DNA of 64,000 nucleotides, taken from NCBI GenBank assembly GCA_013115125.1, contig JABANN010000038.1:47243-111242 (forward strand), in the 5' to 3' direction. Below, piece after piece: positions 24,664-35,351 of the stretch. The notes beneath the pieces are model-generated. The model was given only the letters and a program-made list of their open reading frames with translations, was not told the DNA's origin and ran no database searches. How positions within the stretch are numbered: position 1 is the stretch's first letter; every line of letters starts with the position of its first letter. This stretch comes from Perkinsus olseni. Taxonomy: Eukaryota > Perkinsozoa > Perkinsida. Made by a program: the position numbers and the translations under genes.

Positions 24664-25413
24664 ATGCGCTGTAAGCATCCCATCGACTCCGTTGAGTTTG
24701 AGCACAATACTGCCTGCCACGTCTGCACCGCGTGCGGCGAAGTCATATCGGACATCTCGACTTGCGAGGGTTTCGTCGCCGGCCGCGACAATGGCGACGA
24801 TGAGTTCCAGAAAGAGGGCACCGACTTCATCAACCTCTCGCCCAGTCCTTCCGGGAACGAGCCTTTACGCGGCTCGAAGGTCGTCCGAGGTTTGACAACC
24901 ACTTTCGCGCCGTGCGAGACGCTCGGAACCGCGCCGCAAGGGCCCGGTGAGGCTTTCATTGAGCGATACGAGCGAGATCTGCAGCAGGCTGCAACGGAAC
25001 ACGGCATTGATGTTGAAATGGGTGAGCAATGGCAGAGGCTTCTGGACGTTGCGAAGTTCTTTGGCGATAAAAGATACTCTTACAGCGAGAGGGGTCACAG
25101 ATATTACTTCGGGAATCCCCCGAATATAAAAATTAGCATACACGGTATATGCAGTTTTGTGGCGCGTGAATTCGGCTGCGAGTCTCCGTCTCATCGAGAG
25201 CGGCATATAGAAGGTGTCGACATGAGCTCGAGGAAGCTGGCCATGGCCGTACGGCGGATATGCTGGGATATTCGCGAGTACGCCCGGAAGTCCGGTGGTC
25301 TGGCCGTCGGCCCGTCGTTGGCTGAGCGAAAATTGGCGGCTGATGAATCGCCCACGGTCAAACGACTGGCAGAGGCTCTTGATCGGGTACAAAAGCGGCA
25401 GAAGACTGACTGA
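24664..25413 (+). CDS. TFIIB-type zinc-ribbon protein, single exon
   Basis: A 249-residue intronless reading frame in an intron-rich neighbourhood. The first residues form a zinc ribbon of TFIIB/Brf type: CKHP, then CHVCTACGEVI about 20 residues later. The first half lacks the usual second Cys of a CxxC (CKHP), so a His may serve as ligand. This start was chosen because the ribbon begins there and ACCATGC is a good context; an upstream in-frame ATG at 24583 is possible. The rest (TDFINLSPSPSGN, YYFGNPPNIKISIHGICSF, basic C-terminus KRQKTD resembling a nuclear signal) shows no obvious pair of cyclin folds, so it may be a divergent TFIIB-like factor or a transcription-associated protein with only the ribbon conserved. 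Confidence 0.65.
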   Translation: MRCKHPIDSVEFEHNTACHVCTACGEVISDISTCEGFVAGRDNGDDEFQKEGTDFINLSPSPSGNEPLRGSKVVRGLTTTFAPCETLGTAPQGPGEAFIERYERDLQQAATEHGIDVEMGEQWQRLLDVAKFFGDKRYSYSERGHRYYFGNPPNIKISIHGICSFVAREFGCESPSHRERHIEGVDMSSRKLAMAVRRICWDIREYARKSGGLAVGPSLAERKLAADESPTVKRLAEALDRVQKRQKTD

Positions 25414-25521
25414 TACTCGTAGTATACTGCATTTCGCTATCATTTTTCACACTCCGTACTTGTTGTGTCTGTGTGCGGCTCCATACCAACTTTTCTCGGA
25501 TTCTCAAGTATCTGTTACTCC

Positions 25522-25979
25522 ATGCCGGGTGACCAAACTCACGTCGCTTGGGGCTACAGGTTCCTTAATAGAGGAGTCTGCTTCACTTCTGGATACTTCC
25601 TTGCCTACGCATTTTGCAACCCGGACGTTGATAATGTGTAAGAGTAGTTTTATCGGCACGTTGCCTTACTCTATCCCGCAGGTACGACGTCTTCCCTCTG
25701 CAGCGTTCGCGATATGCGTTCATAAACGCCTATGAAGTGAAGCCTGAGGATCAATACACTTTCGAGTGTCGATGGAAGGACTTAGCTCGCTTCTACCAAA
25801 TGCAACCCGGTACGTGAGGAACTGAAGTCTACAGTACATCTTTGACTGCCGCAGGTTACTTGTTCAACAAGTTAGAGAAGCTTCAGAATATGCATGTTGA
25901 TGCCACCTATCAGTACTATGATGTTATGCAATGGTCGACTGGTGAGGCTTATCGACGGGCCACCATGAAGGCAATGTAA
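25522..25979 (+). CDS. Antibiotic-biosynthesis-monooxygenase (ABM) fold protein
   Basis: Small 122-residue protein from three exons (25522-25637, 25682-25809, 25855-25979). Introns are 44 and 45 nt, and the exon total is an exact multiple of three. The body matches the ABM dimeric ferredoxin-like fold: AFINAYEVKPEDQYTFEC, RWKDLARFYQMQPGYLFNKL, and the closing strand YYDVMQWSTGEAYRRAT. Members include heme-degrading and quinone-type monooxygenases and many proteins of unknown substrate. The N-terminal 38 residues (FLNRGVCFTSGYFLAYAFC) are an unusual hydrophobic addition. The start is the first ATG that keeps the frame, 110 bp after the previous gene. The fold is well supported; the reaction is unknown. 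Confidence 0.75.
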
Positions 25980-26510
25980 TAATAATAGCTGCTCAACGAT
26001 ACTGTAGGCTCGGTGATGGTGATAGTTGGGGGAGTTCACGCTCTTTGCTCGGCTAGCGGGCTTGGGCTCGACCCAGTGAGTTGTTGTAGCTTCTCCGTCG
26101 TTTCAGACACAAGGAGCTCGTCCATGAACTACCATGCGACAAGTACCGACCTATAATGTGAGTGCGGGGCAATGGAGACTGTAGATCGACGGATGTCGGC
26201 CCGACATCCCGACACAACCCGACATTGTCGGGTGCCTTTTCATGACCGTTGGTCGTCATGTTTTTGAGAACGCGGGGGTGGCTTGTGTATACCTCTACGG
26301 TTTGGTTTGCCGCTTGGTCATACAGGTATAAGCTGGTGGTGGACGACACTGAGTTTAGCCCTACGGAGTCCGTAGCAGCCCGGGGAGGCGGCATGGCGCC
26401 CAGTTGACCGTGTCGCTCCGTACGACTCATGAAACGTGTTTCTGTTCCTAGATGGATTGTGTTGATCGCAGTTGGAATCTTCCGTGGCAGGTTTTACTAC
26501 CGCATCATCA
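25980..26510. promoter_or_regulatory. Intergenic region with CCCGACA repeats and palindromes
   Basis: About 530 bp between two plus-strand genes. Three CCCGACA words (26200-26206, 26208-26214, 26218-26224) overlap two near-perfect palindromes: 26192-26208 (8-bp arms) and 26218-26232 (7-bp arms, CCCGACA-T-TGTCGGG). These lie about 280-320 bp upstream of the MPDU1-like start. No convincing exon was seen here. Confidence 0.6.
26192..26232. repeat. Overlapping direct and inverted CCCGACA repeats
   Basis: Palindrome GATGTCGG-C-CCGACATC at 26192-26208 and CCCGACA-T-TGTCGGG at 26218-26232, with a third CCCGACA at 26208-26214 between them. The layout suits cooperative binding of a dimeric factor or a cruciform; the function is unknown. 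Confidence 0.8.
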
Positions 26511-27906
26511 ATGTCTAGCAAAGTTCTCGGACTGGTTTCCCAGGAGTGCCTCGACAAGTTTATGGCCTTCGACCTTGAGAAGTCGTGCGTGACTGAGTTC
26601 ATGGTCAACGGCCTCAACATGGTAATCGTCGCTTTGAAGCTATAACCGTATCGATAATCTCAGGGCGTTATGGCCGGGGCTCTCGCTGTCAAGCTACCGC
26701 AAATCATCAAGATCCTTGCTAATAAATCTGTTAAGGGTGAGCCCACTTCTCAGTATCGCTTCCGTACTTTCTGCGAGGACTAACTCGGTAGCCTAATATA
26801 GGGTATCACCCAATCGTGAGACCTGATTGGCCGTCCCTCGGCGGAGCTTTCATGCGTCTCCGAGAGCCACCCTTTCGCGGGTCCCATTTTCGCGCGCGTA
26901 GCCGACTCGCTTGCGCCCAGAGAGTGTCCGACATGCAATTTGGTAGCGACGCGCGTATGTTCGTGCACTTACCTGAGATGATATTTCTGCGGATAGTATC
27001 AACATGTCCTACATGCGGTTTGTGACTATAGCCGCGACGACATTGGAGTTCAATTGAATGACTTCAATCAAAGGAATACGCTGTATCGCGTGACCCGATC
27101 GTATCCTTCTTCAGGCATCTCGGAAGCTTCTTTCGCTCTCGAGTTCATCGCCAGCTCTCTCTTCTGCATCTATAACATGCTGATGCGACACCCCTTTGCC
27201 GCCTGGGGAGAGATGTTTTTCATCTCCGTGCAGTGCATGATCCAACTGATCCTCTTTTGGTGAGCCGGCACCACCTATACAAGACACATCAGGCAGAGTT
27301 CCTTTGTTAGGTGGTATGCGCCGCAGATAGACATCCTACCGAGAGTGCTGCTCATGAATCTGGGTTCCTTCGGTTTCATGTGGGCGATGAGTGGACAGAT
27401 GCCTCAGCAGGTCAGTGTCGCTGCTCTCTCTCTGATTCACCTAGACCCTTCCTTCTTCAGCTTCTGCCCTTCTTGGGTATGGCACCAGCGATTCTCGGAA
27501 TCGCAGCAAGGCTCCCTCAGATCGTCCTCAACTTCAAGCAAGGAAGCACCGGTAAAACTTGCGAATTCAACTGGCTCGCTGGTTCACCCATATATCGGAA
27601 TCGTCTCCGCGTTGTGATGCGTTCCATCGCAGGACACCTGGCCTTCCTCACATTCTTCCTCTCCTTCATGGGAAATCTTGCCAGGATCTTCACAACTTTG
27701 AAACAACTCAGCGATCCTGTCACTCTGTAAGCGCCTGCTCCTGCCCCGATGCTCGTCATAGGAATCCCCTCTTCTTCAGGGCTTCTCATGGCTGCGCTGC
27801 CATCTGCAACGGCACAATAGTGGCCCAGATATTGTATTACTGGAACGCCACCAAGGCTGCTAACGCGCAAGAGGAGAAATCGAAGAAGGCAAAGAAGGAG
27901 GAATGA
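26511..27906 (+). CDS. MPDU1: Mannose-P-dolichol utilization defect 1 (MPDU1/Lec35) homologue, PQ-loop membrane protein
   Basis: ER multi-pass protein of the PQ-loop family needed for use of dolichol-phosphate mannose and glucose in N-glycan and GPI synthesis. Exons give MSSKVLGLVSQECLDKF, first PQ-loop helix AGALAVKLPQIIKIL, ISEASFALEFIASSLFC, FWWYAPQIDILPRVLLMNL, LGMAPAILGIAARLPQIVLNF with its second PQ loop, then AFLTFFLSFMGNLARIFTT, typical of MPDU1. The C-terminus is KKEE followed by TGA (27904-27906), a classical di-lysine ER retrieval signal. At least five introns were seen, the second (26.74-27.11 kb) about 380 nt long. The start is ATG 26511-26513. Family assignment is strong; the symbol is by homology. 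Confidence 0.9.
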
Positions 27907-28415
27907 GTGTATTAATTGCTGCGCTTCCCCGTTTCTATGTTGTTGGATAGCTTGAGTACACAGTTCCCTCAACGGTCCGCAACCTCTGCACTGGGGGTTA
28001 TTCGAACGACTTGAGCTCGCTCCCTATATAACATTCGTCGCGATGGCTTGCTTCTTGGCTTGCTTTCGGGGACCTGTGCATTTATTTGAAGAATGCTTGG
28101 ACGAAAGCTCAGACAGCGCACAGGGGTCCTGCAAGGAGCTCATCCTTGCAGCGTGCTGAGTCTGACAGAGTTGTGTGCCAAACGCACTTTAGGGGACGAG
28201 CAACGAGAGGTAATGACTCCGGTTCAAACTGTACCTCCAAGCACACGTGCTTTCCAAATTGTGGCTGGGCTTTTCTGCAACGTTGCTGTCTAATCACTCG
28301 CTATATTTCTTATCGCTCGAAGCTGCCTGCAGAGCGATAACGTCCTTGTTCTACCGTTCAAGCTCGAAGTACGCTAGATGACGAAGCCATGTGACTGATA
28401 ACCCAACAGTGTGCA
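27907..28415. other. Convergent intergenic region
   Basis: About 510 bp between the MPDU1-like stop (plus) and a minus-strand stop. Short open frames occur on both strands but none has supporting splice logic or protein character. I see no RNA gene or repeat. Confidence 0.4.
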
Positions 28416-28969
28416 TCAGGATAACTCTCGCAAGTAGTCCCGAGGCCAGCTCGAGTCGCCATGGTAAGGCCACTGCACTGGGAGCCAAGCGCTGTCGTTC
28501 TCGTCCTCGTCAACTTTCGCCTTTGGTGCGGCCTGAGAAGGTTGAACCCAGCTCGATGGCAGGAGAAAAGGAAGTTCGTTGGTGAAACCAGTCGATGAGG
28601 CCGCAGGTCTCTCTCGTGAGAAGAGGCTCCTTTTACCTTTTGCAGTGCCTTCTCCACTTTTTTCTCCAAACTAGAGAAGATGCTGCGTTCTTCGCCAGCC
28701 GCATCAATCTGACCCGAGATGTCCTCCAGCAAGGCCTTCGACCTCTTCGGTGAATTGTTACGCAACCTATTACATTAAGTTGTCACACTCACACACACAC
28801 GCTCGACCGATATGAGTAGTTCCACCGCCTTCATCATTGTATCCTCGACGGCCTACCAGAATGTCGCCCAAAAGAGGCTGCAAAGCACCTCCTCCTTCAT
28901 AACGAGGGCTTGCGGAGCACCCTTTTTCTTCTTCCCCTTGCCTTTGCCGATTTTCTTCTTGCCCTTCAT
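28416..28969 (-). CDS. Small basic/charged protein, unknown function
   Basis: About 127 residues from about four exons. It begins MKGKKKIGKGKGKKKKGAP (ATG 28967-28969), a strongly basic segment that suggests nucleic-acid binding or nuclear/nucleolar location. It continues AVEDTMMKAVELLISVERV, then a helical charged region (SKALLEDISGQIDAAGEE, LEKKVEKALQK) and ends with an acidic, Trp-rich tail (DEDENDSAWLPVQWPYHG, ...RELS). Stop TGA is at 28416-28418. Two introns are about 36-40 nt and one contains a GT run. I recognise no family. The gene sits tail-to-tail with the MPDU1 gene and 129 bp downstream of ERGIC3 on the same strand. Confidence 0.55.
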
Positions 28970-29097
28970 TAGTAGCCGGCTGCGTCTCAACCTTCGTGTA
29001 AGATGCCAATACTCACCGCCCGTATCGCCTACCCCGTACACAAGGAGAGATTGACCCGAATGAAACCAGTTTATTTCCTATCCAGCATGCTTTGTAC

Positions 29098-30560
29098 TCA
29101 GCCGAGCTTGCCGAGGGTCGCCTTCCTCATCATGTGAGCAATTGAGCGATCAACAAGAGCATCGACTAAGCCAGCGACGGTGAAAACACCGCCAACAATA
29201 GCACAGACTTGGACCAAAAAATGCGCAAACGACTTGCGCGTTTCAACAAATTCGACACTGACGGTGGAAAGATCGTACCGGAGGTAGAGTGACGGTAGCA
29301 AAGGATTAGGTACGACGTTGCTGTTAGCCGTGAATTGATTTACTCTCTGGACTCCGGAGGCCGATATAAAAGTGGTCGGCACGACTTTGGTATAGTATTC
29401 GAAAACAACAGGCTCAAGTTTTCCTAGTTGATTCCGCTTGACATCCTTCGCCAGGCCGTCCAAGGGAGCGAGGATGTCAGCGTGCGGCCAGGCGACGAGA
29501 GCTGACCTGGTCAGAAAGTTGACCGCGACAACAGCTCGAAGGCTCGTCTCACCGTATCTCATCTTCGTCTCCAAATGACAAGTGATTAACTCTGTGAGAC
29601 ATATCAATTTCATAGCGCTTCTTATCATCATCGCTGTTTGCTCTCGGATGATACAACCCAGATCCCCCCAAGTAGCTGCCATACCCACCAAGAAGGAAGG
29701 AGACAGAATGAGACGACAGGTGGATATGCCCAGGGACCTGCCAGGCACCAGCCTCAACCAGAGGCCGGTGTCTCACGGATAACGCTCACTCGATTGACTT
29801 TGACGAAACCGACAAGGCGGCATCCTTCCCTGTCATCCAGCATCTTCCGAACTCGCTGAGCGCTCTCGCCTGCGACACCGCTCCCACCAAACTAACGAAT
29901 GCGATTCCAACGGCGCCAAGTTTGATACGAGAGCCTCACCAGCCCCTGGCTCCACAGGCCTTGGCCGAGCATACCACTGCTGCGACTCGCCTTCACTTCG
30001 TCTTTCGCGATCACTTCGCCCGACTCCGTTAGTCTACGTGCACTATCCATGCGCTTCTACCGTATCCAGCCGCCTCACCTCTCGGCGAAGAAGTGGCCGC
30101 TGACTTCAACTGAATGGCTGCCCATCACATCCTGGGCGTCGAAAGAAAGCAAGTCACACGGCAATCGAGGGAAGGAAATGTCGAGGTTAATCTGAGCAAC
30201 GCTAAGTACCGAACGATCCGGTGGGGTGAAGGGACACTCTACCTGTAACTGGGAGTCATAATCTTCCTTATTGTGTTCTATGAGCATTCTGGAGGTCCTT
30301 TGGGGCGTGAGGTAGTCTATCAGCTCGCTGATGAATAGATATCTGCGGAGTCCGATGTCCTCGAGCCGCCCTCTCCGAAAGATGAAGCTCAGTCGCAGAG
30401 TTCCGATAGTGCTCACATTGCAACAACCAAGGTGATGACGCTGATTGTGGCTCCTGTAGTGGTCCCCTCAGTGAGATCTGATGGCGGACGCGGTCCAACG
30501 CGGGAGAGGCGATATGATCTCACCTCGCGGGAGTTTCCGGTACATGTCGAACGACTTCAT
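29098..30560 (-). CDS. ERGIC3: ERGIC3/Erv46-family ER-Golgi cargo receptor
   Basis: COPII/COPI vesicle membrane protein that cycles between ER and Golgi. ATG at 30560 gives MKSFDMYRKLPR, then a TM segment (GATISVITLVVA...YLFISELIDYL), then the lumenal domain: NLDISFPRLPCDLLSFDAQD, EGCRLVGFVKVNR, VPGHIHLSSHSV, SHRVNHLSFGDE, VVFEYYTKVVPTTF, LRYDLSTVSVEFVE. The second TM follows (FLVQVCAIVGGVFTVAGLVDAL), with a short tail ending TLGKLG and TGA at 29098-29100. About nine exons with 48-100 nt introns keep phase. Two membrane spans flanking a large lumenal domain are diagnostic. The lumenal Cys pair seen in many Erv46 proteins may lie in the less certain 29.9 kb exon. Confidence 0.9.
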
Positions 30561-30824
30561 CGTACGGCCGTTTCGTAGGAGGCGAGGGAAAGTTGAGGGA
30601 CCCGCGGACAACGGAAGGTCACACAGAAAGAAGAAAGACCGTCTTTCAACGATACCGTGTCGCCCAGCGCTGCTGTCTCTAGCTAGACACAGGTGACACA
30701 GGCAACTATCGTCCCGGTGTGACAACCAGAACACGTTCGTGAGTCAGAGAAAACGACTATTCCTGAAAACTGAGCATGGGAAGATCAATCAGGCGCATGC
30801 AGCTCTTCTCCATCATCGTCCGCT
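30561..30824. promoter_or_regulatory. Divergent intergenic region
   Basis: About 260 bp between the ERGIC3 start (minus) and the next plus-strand start. It should contain both promoters. No distinctive motif was noticed. Confidence 0.35.
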
Positions 30825-31388
30825 ATGATCCCTGAAAGTTTCGAGAATTTTCACATGCGTTTCAGGCTGGAACGCCCCGGCACAGCAGAGGATTACCGAA
30901 GTGCCGGTCTAGCTCGGTGAGGTCCATGTCTTCGGCGACCGCGCTCACGACACTTTTGTCCCCAATAACCCAACGACAAGATGGATTCGCTTCATGTGGA
31001 GGGCCGCACTGAGCTGCCTTGGGAGGGGCCTCGATTCTCGCTATTATGGCCGCCCAACGTTCCAGCCTGCCAACTGATCGAGATTGCATCCTATCGGTAT
31101 GACCTGCCAGAAGAGATGGGAGATGTTGACGAGTAGGCAGGAAAAGTTCCACCAATGACGGACATCAATATTCATGGACCTAGAGCGGCAGACGTACCAG
31201 TTGTTTTTGGTCGCACACTATTCGCAGTGGCTGGTCGAAGCCTTCGAAATGCCGAGCCCTCACCGGTCCTCCCGTCATTGAGACTGTCTGCTGCACAATA
31301 TGAGTATCATCTAGGGCTCAGAATGGAGCCTTCTAGTACGTTTGGGAGCGGTCTGGCGCGGGTTAGGCCCCTTGGCGGCAAACTGTGA
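30825..31388 (+). CDS. Unrecognised small multi-exon protein
   Basis: Exons: MIPESFENFHMRFRLERPG... (ATG 30825-30827, donor GTGAGG near 30.91 kb); DSLHVEGRTELPWEGPRFSL, CQLIEIASYRYDLPEEMGD (from about 30.98 kb); then, after a 51-nt intron, AADVPVVFGRTLFAVAGRS to TGA 31386-31388. The second intron is phase-consistent. The first join is not resolved, so the true start might be ATG 30981 (MDSLHVEG). No known domain was recognised. Evidence is coding character and splice signals only. Confidence 0.4.
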
Positions 31389-31582
31389 AATATAACCACC
31401 GCTGCTAGGGCGAGCGCGACTCGAGACGGCACTTCCTGGCCGGGAGAGAGATCCGGAATCTGCCACACGATCAGTACTCACGGAATACTATTTAGATTGT
31501 TATATCGCCGATTAGACGCGGCGGAAAACGAGTGGCCGCGCCACCTCTCGCCCGGAGCCCCCGACGCCGTTCAGAGTGAGTA

Positions 31583-33273
31583 CTATGCTAACCGACGCGA
31601 ATGTATTTGTGGGGAGGACTCTTGGTAGGACATGCCTGCTAGGCCCTTCAAGGACAGGCTGGTTATGATGAGAGGGTTTGTCGTTGGTTCCTCTCGCAGT
31701 TCTTCAAGCATGTCACCTGAAAAACCAGAAGCTGGAGCAACCCAGACTCTGGAGCCTTCAGAAGAACGTATAGCGGGCCCCGCGAGTCGCTGGATTTGCC
31801 GTCGAGATTGACGTACCGGTAGGGAAGTGAGCGGTTCTGGGCCGAGGAACGTTAGACACCGGCAATGGCTCCTCAGCGAGGGAATCCTGATGTCGATAAT
31901 GGCTGTGAACACCGATCTGCGCTCCAACACCTTCGATCTATGCTTCACCGGAAGGCCTCGCAGAGTTGACGAATCTCGACCATCTCGACTCGGGGAGGCA
32001 GATCCTATTATACGGAGCTCATTACTGGCGCCGTCAGGAGAACTTTCGCGGTCGTATTCAACCAGTGGGGCCGGGACGGATGGCACATTGATCAAGCGTC
32101 GACAGATTGGCCGTCTTCGCCCTGAACAGAGATCACAGAATATCCGTACAGATATTCCTGACGTCTGGGAGACGTTGCTCCGGCTGAGTACCACCTCCAA
32201 CCGAGGAGCCGAAGGAGGGCGATTAAGCAATCCGCCCAGCGAGCCCCACCCGAGGAGACCAAACGATAGTGACAACGTAACTCGCATCAAAGCGGATTAC
32301 TTCAAACTTTGAAGGCGTCAAGGAGTCGCTCAGCACGCGGGAGACTTCAGATCCCTCGACGTGTGATATTCACCTGTCGAACTCGGTCTCGGTTCTTCAT
32401 TATTGTAGAGCTTCATTGGGTTGCCAGTCAAGGCCAGCCTCTCTCCTTCAAGGGCATCCCGTTGCACGCGACATCGAGATGTGGGTGGGCCGAGTGCTGC
32501 CTCGGCGGGCTGAGAACGAAGCCCGGCTTTTCATGGACTGACTAACTGACCTATAGTCTCCGCGATGCAATTTCCGGCCGAAAAAATTCACAGATTGATC
32601 ACCGATTACGCGAGCGTCTTCTTTCCCCAGGCTATACCTTCATAGGCTATCAAATAATGCAAAGTTTTGCGCTAAATTTCCGGACGCAACAGCCCGCAGA
32701 GCGATGTCTTCGTTCTGAGCTGTTCCACTTCCAACCCCATCTTCCCACTCGGGCCTCGATCCTTCCAGTGACAGCTCGGCGCTCGAAGTTTCTCTCGTTG
32801 GCCATCAGTGTTGGTCGACGCTGTGAGGCGCACCGTGATCGAGAGATCGCAGACATCGGCCTCGCTGACAGGGTTCGCTATACCACTGCGTTTGGCATCA
32901 AGCGGGCTGCACCATTGTAGCTCCTTTGCCGTACTGACCGTGTTGGAAAGGCACCACTATACGACTTGGCCCCCTCCAAAGCTCCACCTAGCTGCATTCA
33001 TGGGCCCGAAGTTAATGACGACCAACTACCATGAACAGGGTTGGGAGAAGTAGGCATTCCGGCGTTCGGGGTGATCGCCTTGCAATCGGGATGGGTCATG
33101 GAAATGCTGACATGATACAGGCCCTGAAAAGGCCGGTTGCGCCCAAGAAGGGACCCTCTTGGAGTCCGCTAAATTTTCAAACAGCTCCGGTGGATGGAGT
33201 ACTTTTGACCGAAATCGGCCAGATGCAGCGCCCTGGGGAGGGTCCCTTGGGTTCGGTCAAGGACCGCTGCCAT
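31583..33273 (-). CDS. Unrecognised multi-exon gene, structure only partly resolved
   Basis: Several minus-strand pieces read like exons. GLYHVSISMTHPDCKAITPN (33.12-33.03 kb, after a TTTTCAG acceptor); SEADVCDLSITVRLTASTN (about 32.85 kb); QPAEAALGPPTSRCRV... ALTGNPMKLYNNEEPRPSS (about 32.5-32.39 kb); then a well-phased 3' end, PPRVEMVEIRQLCEAF, HQDSLAEEPLPVSNVPRP, GDMLEELREEPTTNPLIITS, stopping near 31583. Introns in the 3' part are 46-96 nt. A possible start is ATG 33271-33273 (MAAVLDRTQGTLP). The upstream joins are uncertain and this could be two genes. No family was recognised. Confidence 0.35.
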
Positions 33274-34016
33274 GCTTGACAAATTCGAACCCTGAAGCAA
33301 CTGAGTGGCACTTCAGACCGAGGCTGACGGGTAGCTGATCTTTGCCTGTTGGCAACATCACCCTCGATTCAGTGACTGCCCCTTCCCACGACCTTCCAAG
33401 TCACTTCTGGGGCAGCCAAGTATCCTTTCTTTATTCGAGGGACTGTACTTAAAGCGTGCCTAATGTTGACGTGCCCGGGCGGACGAGGGTCAACAGTTTC
33501 TTGTCCCGCATATAACCAGGCCCTCGACCCTTGACAACTCAAGATAGGACTCGAGTAAAAATAGTATTACTTATAGCCACATATGGTTACTGCAACCCGA
33601 CATAGACGCAGAACAGAACAGACGACAAATCACGGGAAAGAAGAAGTGCGGCAGAACTCCTCACCACGAGTTCACTCTGACACTGAAGGTGATATGAAAT
33701 ACCTATTCATGATACAAGAGGCAGATGGTATGAGATAGAAGGGCCCTGTGATGAGGATGTGTCAAACCAGTTCATGCTTCGCTCCGCCGTCCAAGACGAG
33801 ACCGTTCTCCGACCTTCTTGTCTCTGAACCAAACTCATGTCGACTCTGCGTTCCCCCCTCCCTTCCCCTACTTCTCCTCAGCAGCCTCTCTTGCTTCGGA
33901 TCTCAATAGCTTCTGATGAGCCTGCGCAGACCGCTGAGCTTCCCTTTGATTGTTTCGTTTCTCAACACGGAATCTGATCCACCAGCACATTGATCGACCA
34001 CAGTGAGGGAAACCCC
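33274..34016. other. Gene-poor spacer
   Basis: About 740 bp with stops in all frames at short intervals and no exon I can support. It contains one exact copy of the dispersed 12-base word at 33776-33787. Confidence 0.45.
33776..33787 (+). repeat. Dispersed 12-mer GCTTCGCTCCGC, copy 3
   Basis: Exact copy in a gene-free spacer. Confidence 0.9.
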
Positions 34017-35351
34017 CTACTGTTGTTCCCGCTGTTTCCTAGCGCTCCACTCCTGCTTCTGCTCCTTAGTGTGAGCATGTCGCCCTCCTTTCCGCATGTA
34101 ATACGCACCATCAATGTACCTGCAGGAAACTAGTGTGCACTAGTCATCAGCCTTAGTCATCAGAATGGCTGTTGGCGAATCCTTCGGCACAGAGTTCGGG
34201 TCACGCTGGGTATTAAATCGACGGTCGATTCATCGAAACGGGAGTCTCTCAAATTTCAAACTCATCAGGGACATTCATGCGGCCCAGTATCTTCCCAGAG
34301 CACAGGAAGCATCCTTACTCTTCGGGAGCGAAGTTGGGTAAGGATGTCTCGTCGGGGGCAAAAAGCTCTTTAGTGGACTTGAATAGAGAGTTCTGAATAC
34401 CGTCGCTGCTGGTCATGTTGAACTCAACAGACGGAGCAGCGGACTCCATACTCGCGTTGTTCGAGGAGCCTGCGGATAAGCGAGATTTCGCGTCATCGAT
34501 GTGGGCTCCGCTTTCTTACTCGTGCCGGAGGACTTGACAGACCCTGAGGACTCTTCGGGTGTTGAACTAACCACAGACTCAACGGACCTAAAATAGAAAG
34601 CAGTGCGGATGACATAGATAATTCAACAAAGGAGTGGTATGACAGTCCCAGCACATTGTTTACTCTAAGTCACGTCGTTCCTTCCTCTGCTTCCTCTTCT
34701 CACGATTTTTCCGCTTGCCTTCAGACCCCGCCACTGCCCAACCCTCCTCCTCGTGTGCTATCTTGTCCATTGAAAACTTATCAAGTATCTGGTAAACCAC
34801 AGAATCTACGCCCTATTTTACAAGGCGAAAAAGTAATCTTCGCTACATGCTGAAGCATAGAGAGAAACCAATCTATTGTATTCATTCGACTCGACGCAAC
34901 TCAGAACTAGCAAAATCATGCTCAGTTCAAGTCTCGCGCTCATCGACGGTCGAAACTGACCCAATACGTTTTCTACCAAAAGGACCTCACGGGCAGGTCA
35001 GTTTCCGGGAACTCTAAGCGGCCTACCCGCTCGGCACGGAGTTCGTTCGCGTAGATCCAACAAGCCGAGTTTCTCACGCTCACACGAAGTCTTGAAAATT
35101 CCGCACCGTCATACTACCAGGGAACGTTCTCTTTCCGTTGCGATTTTCTTAGGGCTCTTATCTCCGCTCTCCTCATCGTGCTCCATATGAAAACTTTCCG
35201 ACCTCTTCCTCACTGCTTTGGGTGACGTCTTCGGGGAATGCCCCGAGCTATCGAAGCTCGATGGCAACCGAGAGAACCGAACCCTGAGAACCCGAAAATA
35301 ACATCGAACTCGAGGGCCTTTCCTAATGAGCCATCCAGAGATAGGCATCAT
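34017..35351 (-). CDS. Low-complexity Ser/Lys-rich protein with conserved-looking C-terminus
   Basis: Five exons joined in phase. The first exon (from ATG 35351) is basic and Ser/Pro-rich (SSGHSPKTSPKAVRKRSES, EESGDKSPKKIATERERSL). A second gives GVDSVVYQILDKFSMDKIAH and a highly basic helix (KRKNREKRKQRKERRDLE). Then come SVESVVSSTPEESSGS and FNMTSSDGIQNSLFKSTKEL, FAPDETSLPNFAPEE, and a last exon YIDGAYYMRKGGRHAHTKEQ ending QREQQ with TAG 34017-34019. SP dipeptides and basic clusters suggest a phosphorylated nuclear or RNA-associated protein. I do not recognise the family. It is divergent from the kinase gene. An internal ATG at 34770 is an alternative start if the first intron is wrong. Confidence 0.5.
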
